Source: a virus
Length of the DNA: 27,397 nt
Virus record (IMG/VR): IMGVR_UViG_3300035698_007144
Location: 1 to 27,397 of that record
Reading direction: 5' to 3' (one strand)
Translations under genes and position numbers: made by a program
Notes under the pieces: model-generated
What the model saw: the letters and a program-made list of their open reading frames with translations, nothing else
Told to the model about the DNA's origin: nothing
The model's database searches: none
Shown: one piece after another, positions 22,029-27,397 of the stretch
Numbering within the stretch: position 1 is the stretch's first letter
How the letters are laid out: every line of letters begins with the position of its first letter

Positions 22029-22691
22029 ATGAATTACCAGCGAATCTATAAAGACATAATCGATCGATCTACAAAAAGAAATGGGATAAAGTATCCAGAA
22101 CGACATCATATAATACCGAAATGTATGGGCGGCACCGATTCTAAAGATAATTTAGCAATTCTTACCCCGAGAGAACATTTTATATGCCATTGGTTATTAG
22201 TGAAAATGACACCGGGTAACAGGAAACTAAAATATGCATTTACAAGAATGTTGCAGCCAGCATACTCGAAGAGTTATAAAATTTCAAGAATACAAAATTC
22301 CATCCAGTACGAAATTGTTAGAACTTACGTAGCTGAACTGGCAAGGGAAACAAATACAGGACGATCAAAGACAAAAGAAGAGATACAGAAGATGCTGGCT
22401 ACAAGAGAGGAAAGATATGGTGGAACGGATTACTTAGGTAGTTGGTGTCGTGGAAAAAAATTAGGACCCGTATCTAAAAACGGATTTGAATATGGATCTC
22501 ACTTAATTGGCACCAAGCACTCGGATGAAGTTGTTGCCAATCAGAAAATCGGAATGAAGATATATTATGAAAATAACGATCATCATACAAAAGGTAAGAA
22601 ACAAACAGTAAAAATTTGCCCACACTGTAATAAGCATGGCGGAAATTCAATGTTACAATGGCATTTTGAAAAATGCAAGGAAAAGAAATGA
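22029..22691 (+). CDS. HNH homing endonuclease inserted in nrdA
   Basis: 220 aa from ATG 22029 (AAGGTG at 22020-22025). The start MNYQRIYKDIIDR and the HNH core P-E-R-H26-H27-I-I-P ... N41-L ... H50 are typical of mobile HNH endonucleases of T4-like phages. Downstream are two NUMOD3-like DNA-binding motifs (GRSKTKEEIQKM and GTKHSDEVVANQK). At the C-terminus a zinc finger C197-x2-C200-x11-H212-x3-C216 follows. It would cut intron-, intein- or gene-free alleles of nrdA to spread itself. It lies between the two nrdA pieces: 25 bases after NrdA-a and overlapping NrdA-b by 4 bases, with no room for a group I intron. A late promoter box precedes it. Confidence 0.92.
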   Translation: MNYQRIYKDIIDRSTKRNGIKYPERHHIIPKCMGGTDSKDNLAILTPREHFICHWLLVKMTPGNRKLKYAFTRMLQPAYSKSYKISRIQNSIQYEIVRTYVAELARETNTGRSKTKEEIQKMLATREERYGGTDYLGSWCRGKKLGPVSKNGFEYGSHLIGTKHSDEVVANQKIGMKIYYENNDHHTKGKKQTVKICPHCNKHGGNSMLQWHFEKCKEKK

Positions 22692-23644
22692 CAACAGTAA
22701 AAATAAAGAAAATAACAAAGACCCCGGGTAATATTCCATGTGTTAATCTTTGTACGGAGTCTTTCTCTAATGTAAAACCTGACGAACTAGGCCACGTTTG
22801 CAATCTTGCGTCTATTGTGCTGGGTAATATTAAAGACTTTAAGGAACTGGGGGAGATATCATATCTAACCACCAGAATTCTAGATCACGGTATAAGCCTG
22901 ACTAATGCCCCTGACAGAATTACCGCCAACCACAACTCCCGATACAGGACAATAGGCATTGGTATGCAAGGCCTCCATGACCACTTGGCTCGCGAGTATA
23001 TGAATTTCAGAGATTTAGATTACATCAGAGAAATTGCAGAATGTGTAGAATACCATGCTGTTTTATCTAGTATTGATCTTGCAAAGGACTTCGGATCCTT
23101 CGACGCGTTTGACAAGTCTGAATGGAAAAATGGAAATAGAATCGAGCAGTTTAAGATGCATGCATCCGGTAACTACGACTGGTCGGCCGCCCAAGAAGAG
23201 ATTGACAAACACGGTATGAGGAATAGCCAGCTAACAAGCCCAGCACCAAACACAAGTACCTCTATCTACATGGATTCGAGTGCAAGCATACTACCGGTGT
23301 ATGATTCATTCTTCTCTGAAGATAACAAGAATGGAAAACTTGTCGTGGTTGCAAAGTTTTTGAAGGATAATCCTATTGGGTATGGAAAAACATTCCCTAA
23401 GCATACTGCAACTGAAATAATTGATGTAGTTGCTGAACTACAGAAGTTTATTGACACTGGCTGCTCGATGGAGTTAATATTTGACCAACGCAAAGAGAGC
23501 TTTAATGCTAAAGAGTTGTATGATGCGATTCATTATGCACACAAGAAGGGAATTAAGGCAATTTACTACATCAGAGCTATTAAGAATAATGCGACCGTTG
23601 ATAGTATAACTAAGGAAGAGGATTGCGCTTCCTGCGCAGGGTAA
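22688..23644 (+). CDS. nrdA: Ribonucleotide reductase large subunit, C-terminal piece (NrdA-b)
   Basis: 318 aa from ATG 22688, overlapping the HNH stop (ATGA) with AAGGAAAAG as ribosome-binding site. The first ~15 residues (MTTVKIKKITKTPGN) are not NrdA-like and resemble the start of split-intein C-fragments, but the intein end block (H-N before Cys/Ser) is missing. NrdA sequence resumes at I16-P-C-V: N20-L-C22-T-E24 equals the catalytic N437/C439/E441 loop of E. coli NrdA, C38 equals Cys462, and the C-terminus ends DCASCAG with the C-x2-C shuttle pair. So the redox pair Cys225/Cys462 is divided between two polypeptides. The barrel region includes PAPNTSTSIYMDSSASILP. Function requires association with NrdA-a. 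Confidence 0.92.
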   Translation: MTTVKIKKITKTPGNIPCVNLCTESFSNVKPDELGHVCNLASIVLGNIKDFKELGEISYLTTRILDHGISLTNAPDRITANHNSRYRTIGIGMQGLHDHLAREYMNFRDLDYIREIAECVEYHAVLSSIDLAKDFGSFDAFDKSEWKNGNRIEQFKMHASGNYDWSAAQEEIDKHGMRNSQLTSPAPNTSTSIYMDSSASILPVYDSFFSEDNKNGKLVVVAKFLKDNPIGYGKTFPKHTATEIIDVVAELQKFIDTGCSMELIFDQRKESFNAKELYDAIHYAHKKGIKAIYYIRAIKNNATVDSITKEEDCASCAG

Positions 23645-23655
23645 CATAGGGATAT

Positions 23656-24672
23656 ATGACAGAACTTACACGAAAAAAGATATTTGACGAGAACGGGGAC
23701 GATTCCCAAACTGCCAGAAAAATGATTAACGGCAACACTACAGGTATTCTCAACCTCAATAGTGTTAAGTATCAATGGGCATCTAAACTTTACAAGATAA
23801 TGGTGGGCAACTTTTGGATTCCTGAAAAGATTTCACTCGTTGACGATAGGGTAACTATTAAGGAACTTACTAAGGATGAATTAGAGGCCTTTAAAAACAC
23901 GCTATCTTTCCTCATTGCACTAGATAGCATGCAAGTTTCTAACTTACCAAACATCGCCGATTACATTACTGCACCAGAGATTGCAGGACTTTTCACGATT
24001 CAAGCATTCCAAGAATTGATCCATTCGCAGTCATATCAGTATTTGTTACAAGAGTTATTCCCTAACACAGAGAGGGAAGAGATCTACAACTATTGGCGCA
24101 ACAATGAATTGCTATTGAAAAGAAATAAATTCATTGCAGGCCAATACCAAAAATTTAATGATGTCAAGTCACTCTATAATTTTAAGAATGCCATAGCAGC
24201 AGATTTTGCATTAGAGGGAATATACTTCTATAACGGCTTTCAGTTCTTTTACCAGCTTGCAGCCAGGAATAAGGTAGCAAACGTTGCTAAAATGATTAAA
24301 TACATTGAGAATGATGAAGTCACGCATGTTAATATGTTTGCAAACATCATTAGAGAGATATTCGATGTTAACGATGAGGTGGACAGGAAGATATTACTAG
24401 ATAATATCACACAGGCTGCCGAACAAGAAATCGAATGGGGGAAGGAAATTTACGGGAACAGAATTCTCGGAATTTCCACAGAGAGTACCGAGGCGTATGT
24501 AAAGTACCTGACTAATCAGAGAACTAAAATAATTGGTTTAGGTGTGGTGTATAAAGGGTTTACAAAGAATCCGTATGAGTATCTCAATTCAGAGAAGCGT
24601 GAAAACTTTTTTGAGACAAAGGTAACCGAATATAGCCGCAGTGAAGCCGTAGATGGATGGGATGAATTTTAA
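23656..24672 (+). CDS. nrdB: Ribonucleotide reductase small subunit NrdB (class I)
   Basis: 338 aa, 11 bases after NrdA-b. It carries the diiron/tyrosyl-radical centre: D90 (A-L-D-S-M-Q), E120 and H123 with the radical tyrosine Y127 (Q-E-L-I-H-S-Q-S-Y), E187 (F-A-L-E-G-I), then E221 and H224 (N-D-E-V-T-H). All ligands and the tyrosine are present, so it should be a conventional class I beta subunit and not a tyrosine-less variant. The C-terminus ends in an acidic/aromatic tail (DGWDEF) of the kind that docks on the alpha subunit. It provides dNTPs together with the split NrdA. The stop overlaps the next start (TAATG). Confidence 0.95.
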   Translation: MTELTRKKIFDENGDDSQTARKMINGNTTGILNLNSVKYQWASKLYKIMVGNFWIPEKISLVDDRVTIKELTKDELEAFKNTLSFLIALDSMQVSNLPNIADYITAPEIAGLFTIQAFQELIHSQSYQYLLQELFPNTEREEIYNYWRNNELLLKRNKFIAGQYQKFNDVKSLYNFKNAIAADFALEGIYFYNGFQFFYQLAARNKVANVAKMIKYIENDEVTHVNMFANIIREIFDVNDEVDRKILLDNITQAAEQEIEWGKEIYGNRILGISTESTEAYVKYLTNQRTKIIGLGVVYKGFTKNPYEYLNSEKRENFFETKVTEYSRSEAVDGWDEF

Positions 24673-24983
24673 TGTTACAACAGAAACAGAAAGAAGTACC
24701 GTATATTGGCATTTTTAAGCTAGGTAGTGGCGAAGAATTCGTATGCAAGGTTTTACAGGAAACTGCGAATGCTTTTATAGTATCGAAGCCGCTAACACTT
24801 GGGCAGACGCAGAAGGGCGTACAGTTTGTACCTATTCTGATGCTTGCAGATCCGGACAAGTCTATCACTATTCCGAAACCTGTAATCGAAGGTGAGCCCT
24901 CGCCTGAACTTATTTCCCAATATGAAAGTATTACAACTGGCATAGCCTTGCCACAGAAAAGTGCTATTCAGGTAGCTAGATAA
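24672..24983 (+). CDS. Small conserved protein, possibly Sm-like fold
   Basis: 103 aa, translationally coupled to nrdB (TAATG). The N-terminal half, Y-I-G-I-F-K-L-G-S-G-E-E-F-V-C-K-V then A-F-I-V-S-K-P-L, has the strand-turn-strand pattern seen in small Sm/SH3-like phage proteins (K/L-x-x-G-E-E-x-[VI] ... V-x-x-P). The tail is Pro-rich. No catalytic motif. The assignment to an Sm-like fold is a guess from pattern; function unknown. Confidence 0.65.
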   Translation: MLQQKQKEVPYIGIFKLGSGEEFVCKVLQETANAFIVSKPLTLGQTQKGVQFVPILMLADPDKSITIPKPVIEGEPSPELISQYESITTGIALPQKSAIQVAR

Positions 24984-24993
24984 TTTGGACTGT

Positions 24994-25001
24994 GATAAAC
25001 A
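24994..25001 (+). promoter_or_regulatory. Possible late promoter box GATAAACA
   Basis: One mismatch to GATAAATA, 25 bases before ATG 25019, followed by AAGGAAA. Confidence 0.35.
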
Positions 25002-25018
25002 CAACACAAGGAAATACA

Positions 25019-25201
25019 ATGAAACCATCAAGCAAAACTCCATACGAAATCAGACTAGAATTACTCCAACTAGCTCAGGTAATTTTGAGCGAGAGGCATA
25101 AGGCCGAAAACGGCGGCAAACTCTTCTCTGCCCCGACCACCGAGGAAATAATTGCAGAAGCTGATAAGATGAATGAATTCATCTCTAAGTCAAATCACTG
25201 A
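25019..25201 (+). CDS. Conserved small T4-like phage protein
   Basis: 60 aa from ATG 25019, chosen for AAGGAAA ending ~6 bases upstream; a frame from 24992 adds a poor leader. The sequence starting MKPSSKTPYEIRLELLQLAQ with PTTEEIIAEADKMNEFI further on is a single helical domain that I recall from many aquatic T4-like phages, where it is annotated only as hypothetical. Confidence 0.75.
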   Translation: MKPSSKTPYEIRLELLQLAQVILSERHKAENGGKLFSAPTTEEIIAEADKMNEFISKSNH

Positions 25202-25230
25202 TTGACTGTAGCGCTCAGTCATACTATACT
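25202..25230 (+). promoter_or_regulatory. Sigma70-type promoter for the gene at 25236
   Basis: TTGACT (25202-25207), a 17-base spacer and TATACT (25225-25230), beginning right after the previous stop codon. The predicted +1 (25236-25237) coincides with the ATG at 25236: third case of a leaderless arrangement. Confidence 0.7.
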
Positions 25231-25235
25231 AATGT

Positions 25236-26009
25236 ATGATTAAACGGAAAATTAGGCAATTCAAGGCTTGGATGAACTACAATCCGCCTAGATCGCTGTC
25301 TGCTACTGGATGGAGACTCTTCAATGAAGAATATAAGGAAGAGGCTCCTGTTCGGTACTGGGTGAGCAAGACTTTCAGATATAAGATCCAGCTTCCTGTC
25401 AAATGGAAAATAGAATCCATTTCTAGCTATATCAGATACAGGACATATGACAAGTATCATGTTCTGAACACCGGCCTCGCGCCCGATTACTATGCAATAG
25501 ATCAGCAAATGTTGCATGTAAACTTCCAATTGTTAAAAGACTTTGTGGAAGTGGAAACTGCTTGGCAAGCACACTATATGTCTGGAGAGCATAGAAATGA
25601 GAAGAAATGGTGGCAATCTCTGATTCCTCGTTTGATTCGGAAAAATCGGTTTCGTCGACCCGAACTCGGTGTTAAGCACTTCGAGTGGGCATCAACCTTA
25701 GATGACCCGGCGCTTCCTGCTCATGAACGCTGTGATCATCAAGCAATAGCAGCCAGAGAAATATTGGAATTATACCACTGGTGGGTAGATCAGCGTCCTT
25801 CACGCAAGGAGATTGACTTACCACCCTACAGTCACCAGGGGCTAGGCTCGCTGGCCGTACTCGACGACCCGTTCGATAGAACAGCAACAGATTATGTATT
25901 ACATAAACAGGCATATGATCAATCCTCAAATCAAGAGGAATTTTGGGATAAGGAGGACGAAGGCATGCTTATCCGCCTTATAAAGATAAGAAAACATTTA
26001 TGGACGTAG
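25236..26009 (+). CDS. Conserved phage protein of unknown function
   Basis: 257 aa from ATG 25236, with no ribosome-binding site (see promoter). A basic N-terminus (MIKRKIRQFKAW) is followed by a conserved-looking segment near 85-115 (Q-Q-M-L-H-V-N-F-Q-L-L-K-D-F-V-E, then WQAHY). Later, from about 152, LDDPALPAHERCDHQAIAA leads into a helix (ILELYHWWVDQRPSR), and the tail is acidic. The H-V-N-F-Q-[IL]-L-x-D-F-V-E and ALP-x-H-E-R features recur, from memory, in unrelated large phages as an unannotated family. No known motif for catalysis. Confidence 0.75.
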   Translation: MIKRKIRQFKAWMNYNPPRSLSATGWRLFNEEYKEEAPVRYWVSKTFRYKIQLPVKWKIESISSYIRYRTYDKYHVLNTGLAPDYYAIDQQMLHVNFQLLKDFVEVETAWQAHYMSGEHRNEKKWWQSLIPRLIRKNRFRRPELGVKHFEWASTLDDPALPAHERCDHQAIAAREILELYHWWVDQRPSRKEIDLPPYSHQGLGSLAVLDDPFDRTATDYVLHKQAYDQSSNQEEFWDKEDEGMLIRLIKIRKHLWT

Positions 26010-26368
26010 GTGCGCGCCCGGATCTCTCGGCAGAAATGATTTCGAATGCAGAGCTTGTGAGACTAATCGAGGACATAGGTGTAGCTCGAGATTTCTACAG
26101 GGCGCTATCTAATATGCAATGGAAGAAACGAATTGAGCACCCTACAGAAGACCATACAGCAGACAGACTTAGAGGCATTGACACAACGATTTGCTCCTAT
26201 TCTTGGAGATCAGCAGGCGGCATAGTTGCAGAGATCAGAAACCACCATTATGGTACCTGTGAGGATTATATGGACTTTTATTGCGCTGGCGGTGAAGGAA
26301 CTGTTTCGGAAGCGGTAGGGGATTGTTTGGGTAAAATGGGATGGATGCATCATCCGTATAACGATTAG
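26000..26368 (+). CDS. Conserved phage protein of unknown function
   Basis: 122 aa from ATG 26000, overlapping the upstream gene by 10 bases; ATG 26036 (before the I-S-N-A-E-L-V-R-L-I-E helix) is an alternative start. Segments of note: GVARDFYRALSNMQWKKR (about 27-44) and C-S-Y-S-W-R-S-A-G-G-I-V-A near 66-78. Near the end, E-D-Y-M-D-F-Y-C-A-G-G-E-G-T-V-S is striking. It reads like a small alpha/beta domain seen beside the preceding family in other phages. It ends with TAG. Function unknown. Confidence 0.7.
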   Translation: MDVGARPDLSAEMISNAELVRLIEDIGVARDFYRALSNMQWKKRIEHPTEDHTADRLRGIDTTICSYSWRSAGGIVAEIRNHHYGTCEDYMDFYCAGGEGTVSEAVGDCLGKMGWMHHPYND

Positions 26369-26376
26369 GAATTAAA

Positions 26377-26985
26377 ATGAAAGCAATTAAAGGAAAGTTA
26401 GACCCGTTTTTTGAAACTGGCACAGAGGGTGTTATTTGGTCAGTTTATGAGGATGGGAAGCAAGGTTATGCTGGCCTCCATTGTTTGCAGTATGGTGATT
26501 ACCTCACTATCTTTGACCCTGATGTGACTGCCAACATTCTGTGGGAAGGTAATATTCACTACGATAGTGCAGGTATCCAAGTGGGTGTTGAATCGGAGGA
26601 TTGGACTAACTGGTTTAACAGAAAGTGCAGCGCCGAGTTAATTACGGCTGATTTCGGGCATTTATCGGCCGTGATAGGCAGTAGCACTGTTGCAGGGTAC
26701 AGATATGATGCTACAGCTGGTGATTTGACGATTAAGTTTAGGAACGGTGGATTCTATCGATATAAAGATGTTCCGTTTGAGGCTTTCCGTGCATTCTGTG
26801 ATGCAGAATCCAAAGGTAAGCATCTTGCGCAAAGCATTAAGGACATGTATATTAGTGAGAAGCTGGAGTTGCCAAGGCCGGCAAAATTTAGTACAAACAA
26901 GCCTAAACCCCACGGAAACTATCCAAAGGACCACGGCTCAGATGTTCCGAATGCCTGGCCGTTCCCGACAAGCAAGAAACCATAA
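26377..26985 (+). CDS. KTSC-domain protein
   Basis: 202 aa with AGGAA as ribosome-binding site. The N-terminal ~85 residues form an unassigned beta-rich domain (W-S-V-Y-E-D-G ... GLHCLQYGDYLTIFD). Residues about 102-158 match the KTSC domain: S102-S103-x-V-x-x-x-x-Y110-D111, L-x-x-x-F121-x-N-G-G-x-Y-x-Y129, V-P133 and S-K-G-K147-149, then I154. The KTSC domain is found in phage and some bacterial proteins, often linked to lysyl-tRNA synthetase C-terminal regions, but its role is not established. The tail is Pro/Lys-rich and probably disordered. Confidence 0.8.
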   Translation: MKAIKGKLDPFFETGTEGVIWSVYEDGKQGYAGLHCLQYGDYLTIFDPDVTANILWEGNIHYDSAGIQVGVESEDWTNWFNRKCSAELITADFGHLSAVIGSSTVAGYRYDATAGDLTIKFRNGGFYRYKDVPFEAFRAFCDAESKGKHLAQSIKDMYISEKLELPRPAKFSTNKPKPHGNYPKDHGSDVPNAWPFPTSKKP

Positions 26986-26994
26986 GGATCAGAA

Positions 26995-27150
26995 GTGAAT
27001 ACACAAATTCCGAAGAATGCACCGAAGCCTGTGCCCATCCCAGATCAAGATTATGACGATTTTCTAGAATGGACTTCGGCAGAAGAAGATGAGTTCATGC
27101 GTACTGTTGCCTCCGATGCCCAGGATGACAACCTTTTGGGGAATCCATGA
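26995..27150 (+). CDS. Small acidic protein
   Basis: 51 aa from GTG 26995, with AAGGATC upstream of the start. Sequence begins MNTQIPKNAPKPVPIPDQDY and is Pro-rich at the N-terminus and acidic later (SAEEDEF). No fold recognised. Its stop overlaps the ATG of the following membrane-protein gene (ATGA), which supports it being translated. Confidence 0.6.
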   Translation: MNTQIPKNAPKPVPIPDQDYDDFLEWTSAEEDEFMRTVASDAQDDNLLGNP

Positions 27151-27397
27151 TTAGATTTGTTAAATAGTGGTGGAGAAAACAGGACGGATACACCCGCACA
27201 ATTGCATTAGTTGTGCCGTCGCTTGGTGTAAGCATACCACTTGGAATAGTGGTATCCGGCTCAAGCACATTCTGGGTTTTAGTATGCATAGCCCCGATGT
27301 TACTGGCATTATCTTTTTGGCTATGTTACACTTTATATCGCCAGGTTAGTGGAGAGTTTAAGGCCTATATGGAAGAAGACCCTCCAGAAGATGTAAA
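27147..27397 (+). CDS. Two-helix membrane protein with an in-frame amber codon, cut at window end
   Basis: ATG 27147 overlaps the previous stop (ATGA). The frame reads MIRFVK, then TAG (27165-27167), then WWRKQDGYTR and an uninterrupted open frame to the window end. That frame encodes two hydrophobic stretches (ALVVPSLGVSIPLGIVV, and FWVLVCIAPMLLALSFWLC) and a charged tail (EFKAYMEEDPPEDV). A short basic N-terminus followed by two membrane helices is a common phage small-membrane-protein layout. No start codon with a good ribosome-binding site lies just after the TAG. Either a point nonsense mutation, an error in the sequence, or readthrough; the frame 27167-27349 in another phase looks like a shadow. 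Confidence 0.55.

Noticed and set aside
21869-22733. Group I intron carrying the HNH gene
   Set aside because: Only 25 bases separate NrdA-a from the HNH start, and HNH overlaps NrdA-b by 4 bases. The flanks are open coding frames, leaving no room for an intron core outside the ORFs.
16227-27167. Genome-wide TAG recoding, prompted by the amber in the last gene
   Set aside because: TAG ends genes cleanly at 16229, 20571, 26009 and 26368, and most other genes use TAA or TGA, so the standard code fits.
27167-27349. 60-aa ORF starting at GTG 27167
   Set aside because: It is in a different frame from the two-helix membrane protein and has no ribosome-binding site; the other frame has coherent membrane segments and a charged tail.

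Overview
The window is a 27.4 kb piece of a T4-like contractile-tailed phage (myovirus). The evidence is a run of recognisable T4-type replication and nucleotide genes: a UvsW-type helicase, a probable gp62 clamp-loader subunit, gp61 primase, gp41 helicase and class I ribonucleotide reductase NrdA/NrdB. Genes are packed tightly with many ATGA-type overlaps, and repeated GATAAATA boxes resemble T4 late promoters. Many of the small genes look like conserved hypotheticals of marine or aquatic T4-like phages (cyanophage/pelagiphage style), judged from memory only. No photosynthesis or other host-diagnostic gene is present, so the bacterial host cannot be named. All genes but one are on the + strand. 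Both ends are cut: the first and last genes run off the window.

Layout. (1) 1-3793: uvsW 3' end, two unknown genes, a gp62-like clamp-loader subunit, a zinc-finger protein, two small proteins, and a 195-aa protein that looks like a stripped-down DnaE (family C polymerase) palm/fingers core. (2) 3790-4161: the only minus-strand gene, unknown. (3) 4242-5776: a late structural protein with a baseplate-like N-terminal domain, then an apparently frameshifted pair of ORFs. (4) 5808-8289: the primase-helicase pair gp61-gp41, behind a sigma70-type promoter. (5) 8328-19314: a long late module. It holds two conserved unknowns, an ATP-dependent ligase-like protein, a pol-beta-type nucleotidyltransferase, four tandem genes with related N-termini (each behind its own late box), a cluster of small acidic or helical proteins with capsid-targeting-like N-termini, and a repeat-containing fibre-like protein. 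(6) 19355-20571: a RecB/Cas4-like PD-(D/E)XK nuclease and two small genes. (7) 20585-24672: ribonucleotide reductase, with nrdA broken into two ORFs around a free-standing HNH homing endonuclease, then nrdB. (8) 24672-27397: small conserved hypotheticals, a KTSC-domain protein, and a membrane protein with an in-frame amber codon cut by the window end.

How it works together. Regions 1, 4, 6 and 7 supply DNA replication, recombination and dNTP synthesis. Regions 3 and 5 supply virion parts, and nearly every transcription unit there starts with a GATAAATA box. Several replication or unknown genes instead have consensus-like sigma70 promoters whose predicted +1 falls on the start codon, suggesting leaderless mRNAs.

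Most unusual items: the genes-in-pieces nrdA with split-intein-like tails, the mini-DnaE, the repeated leaderless promoter arrangement, the four-gene paralog array, and three apparent reading-frame disruptions (near 5237-5331, 11241-11257 and 27165).
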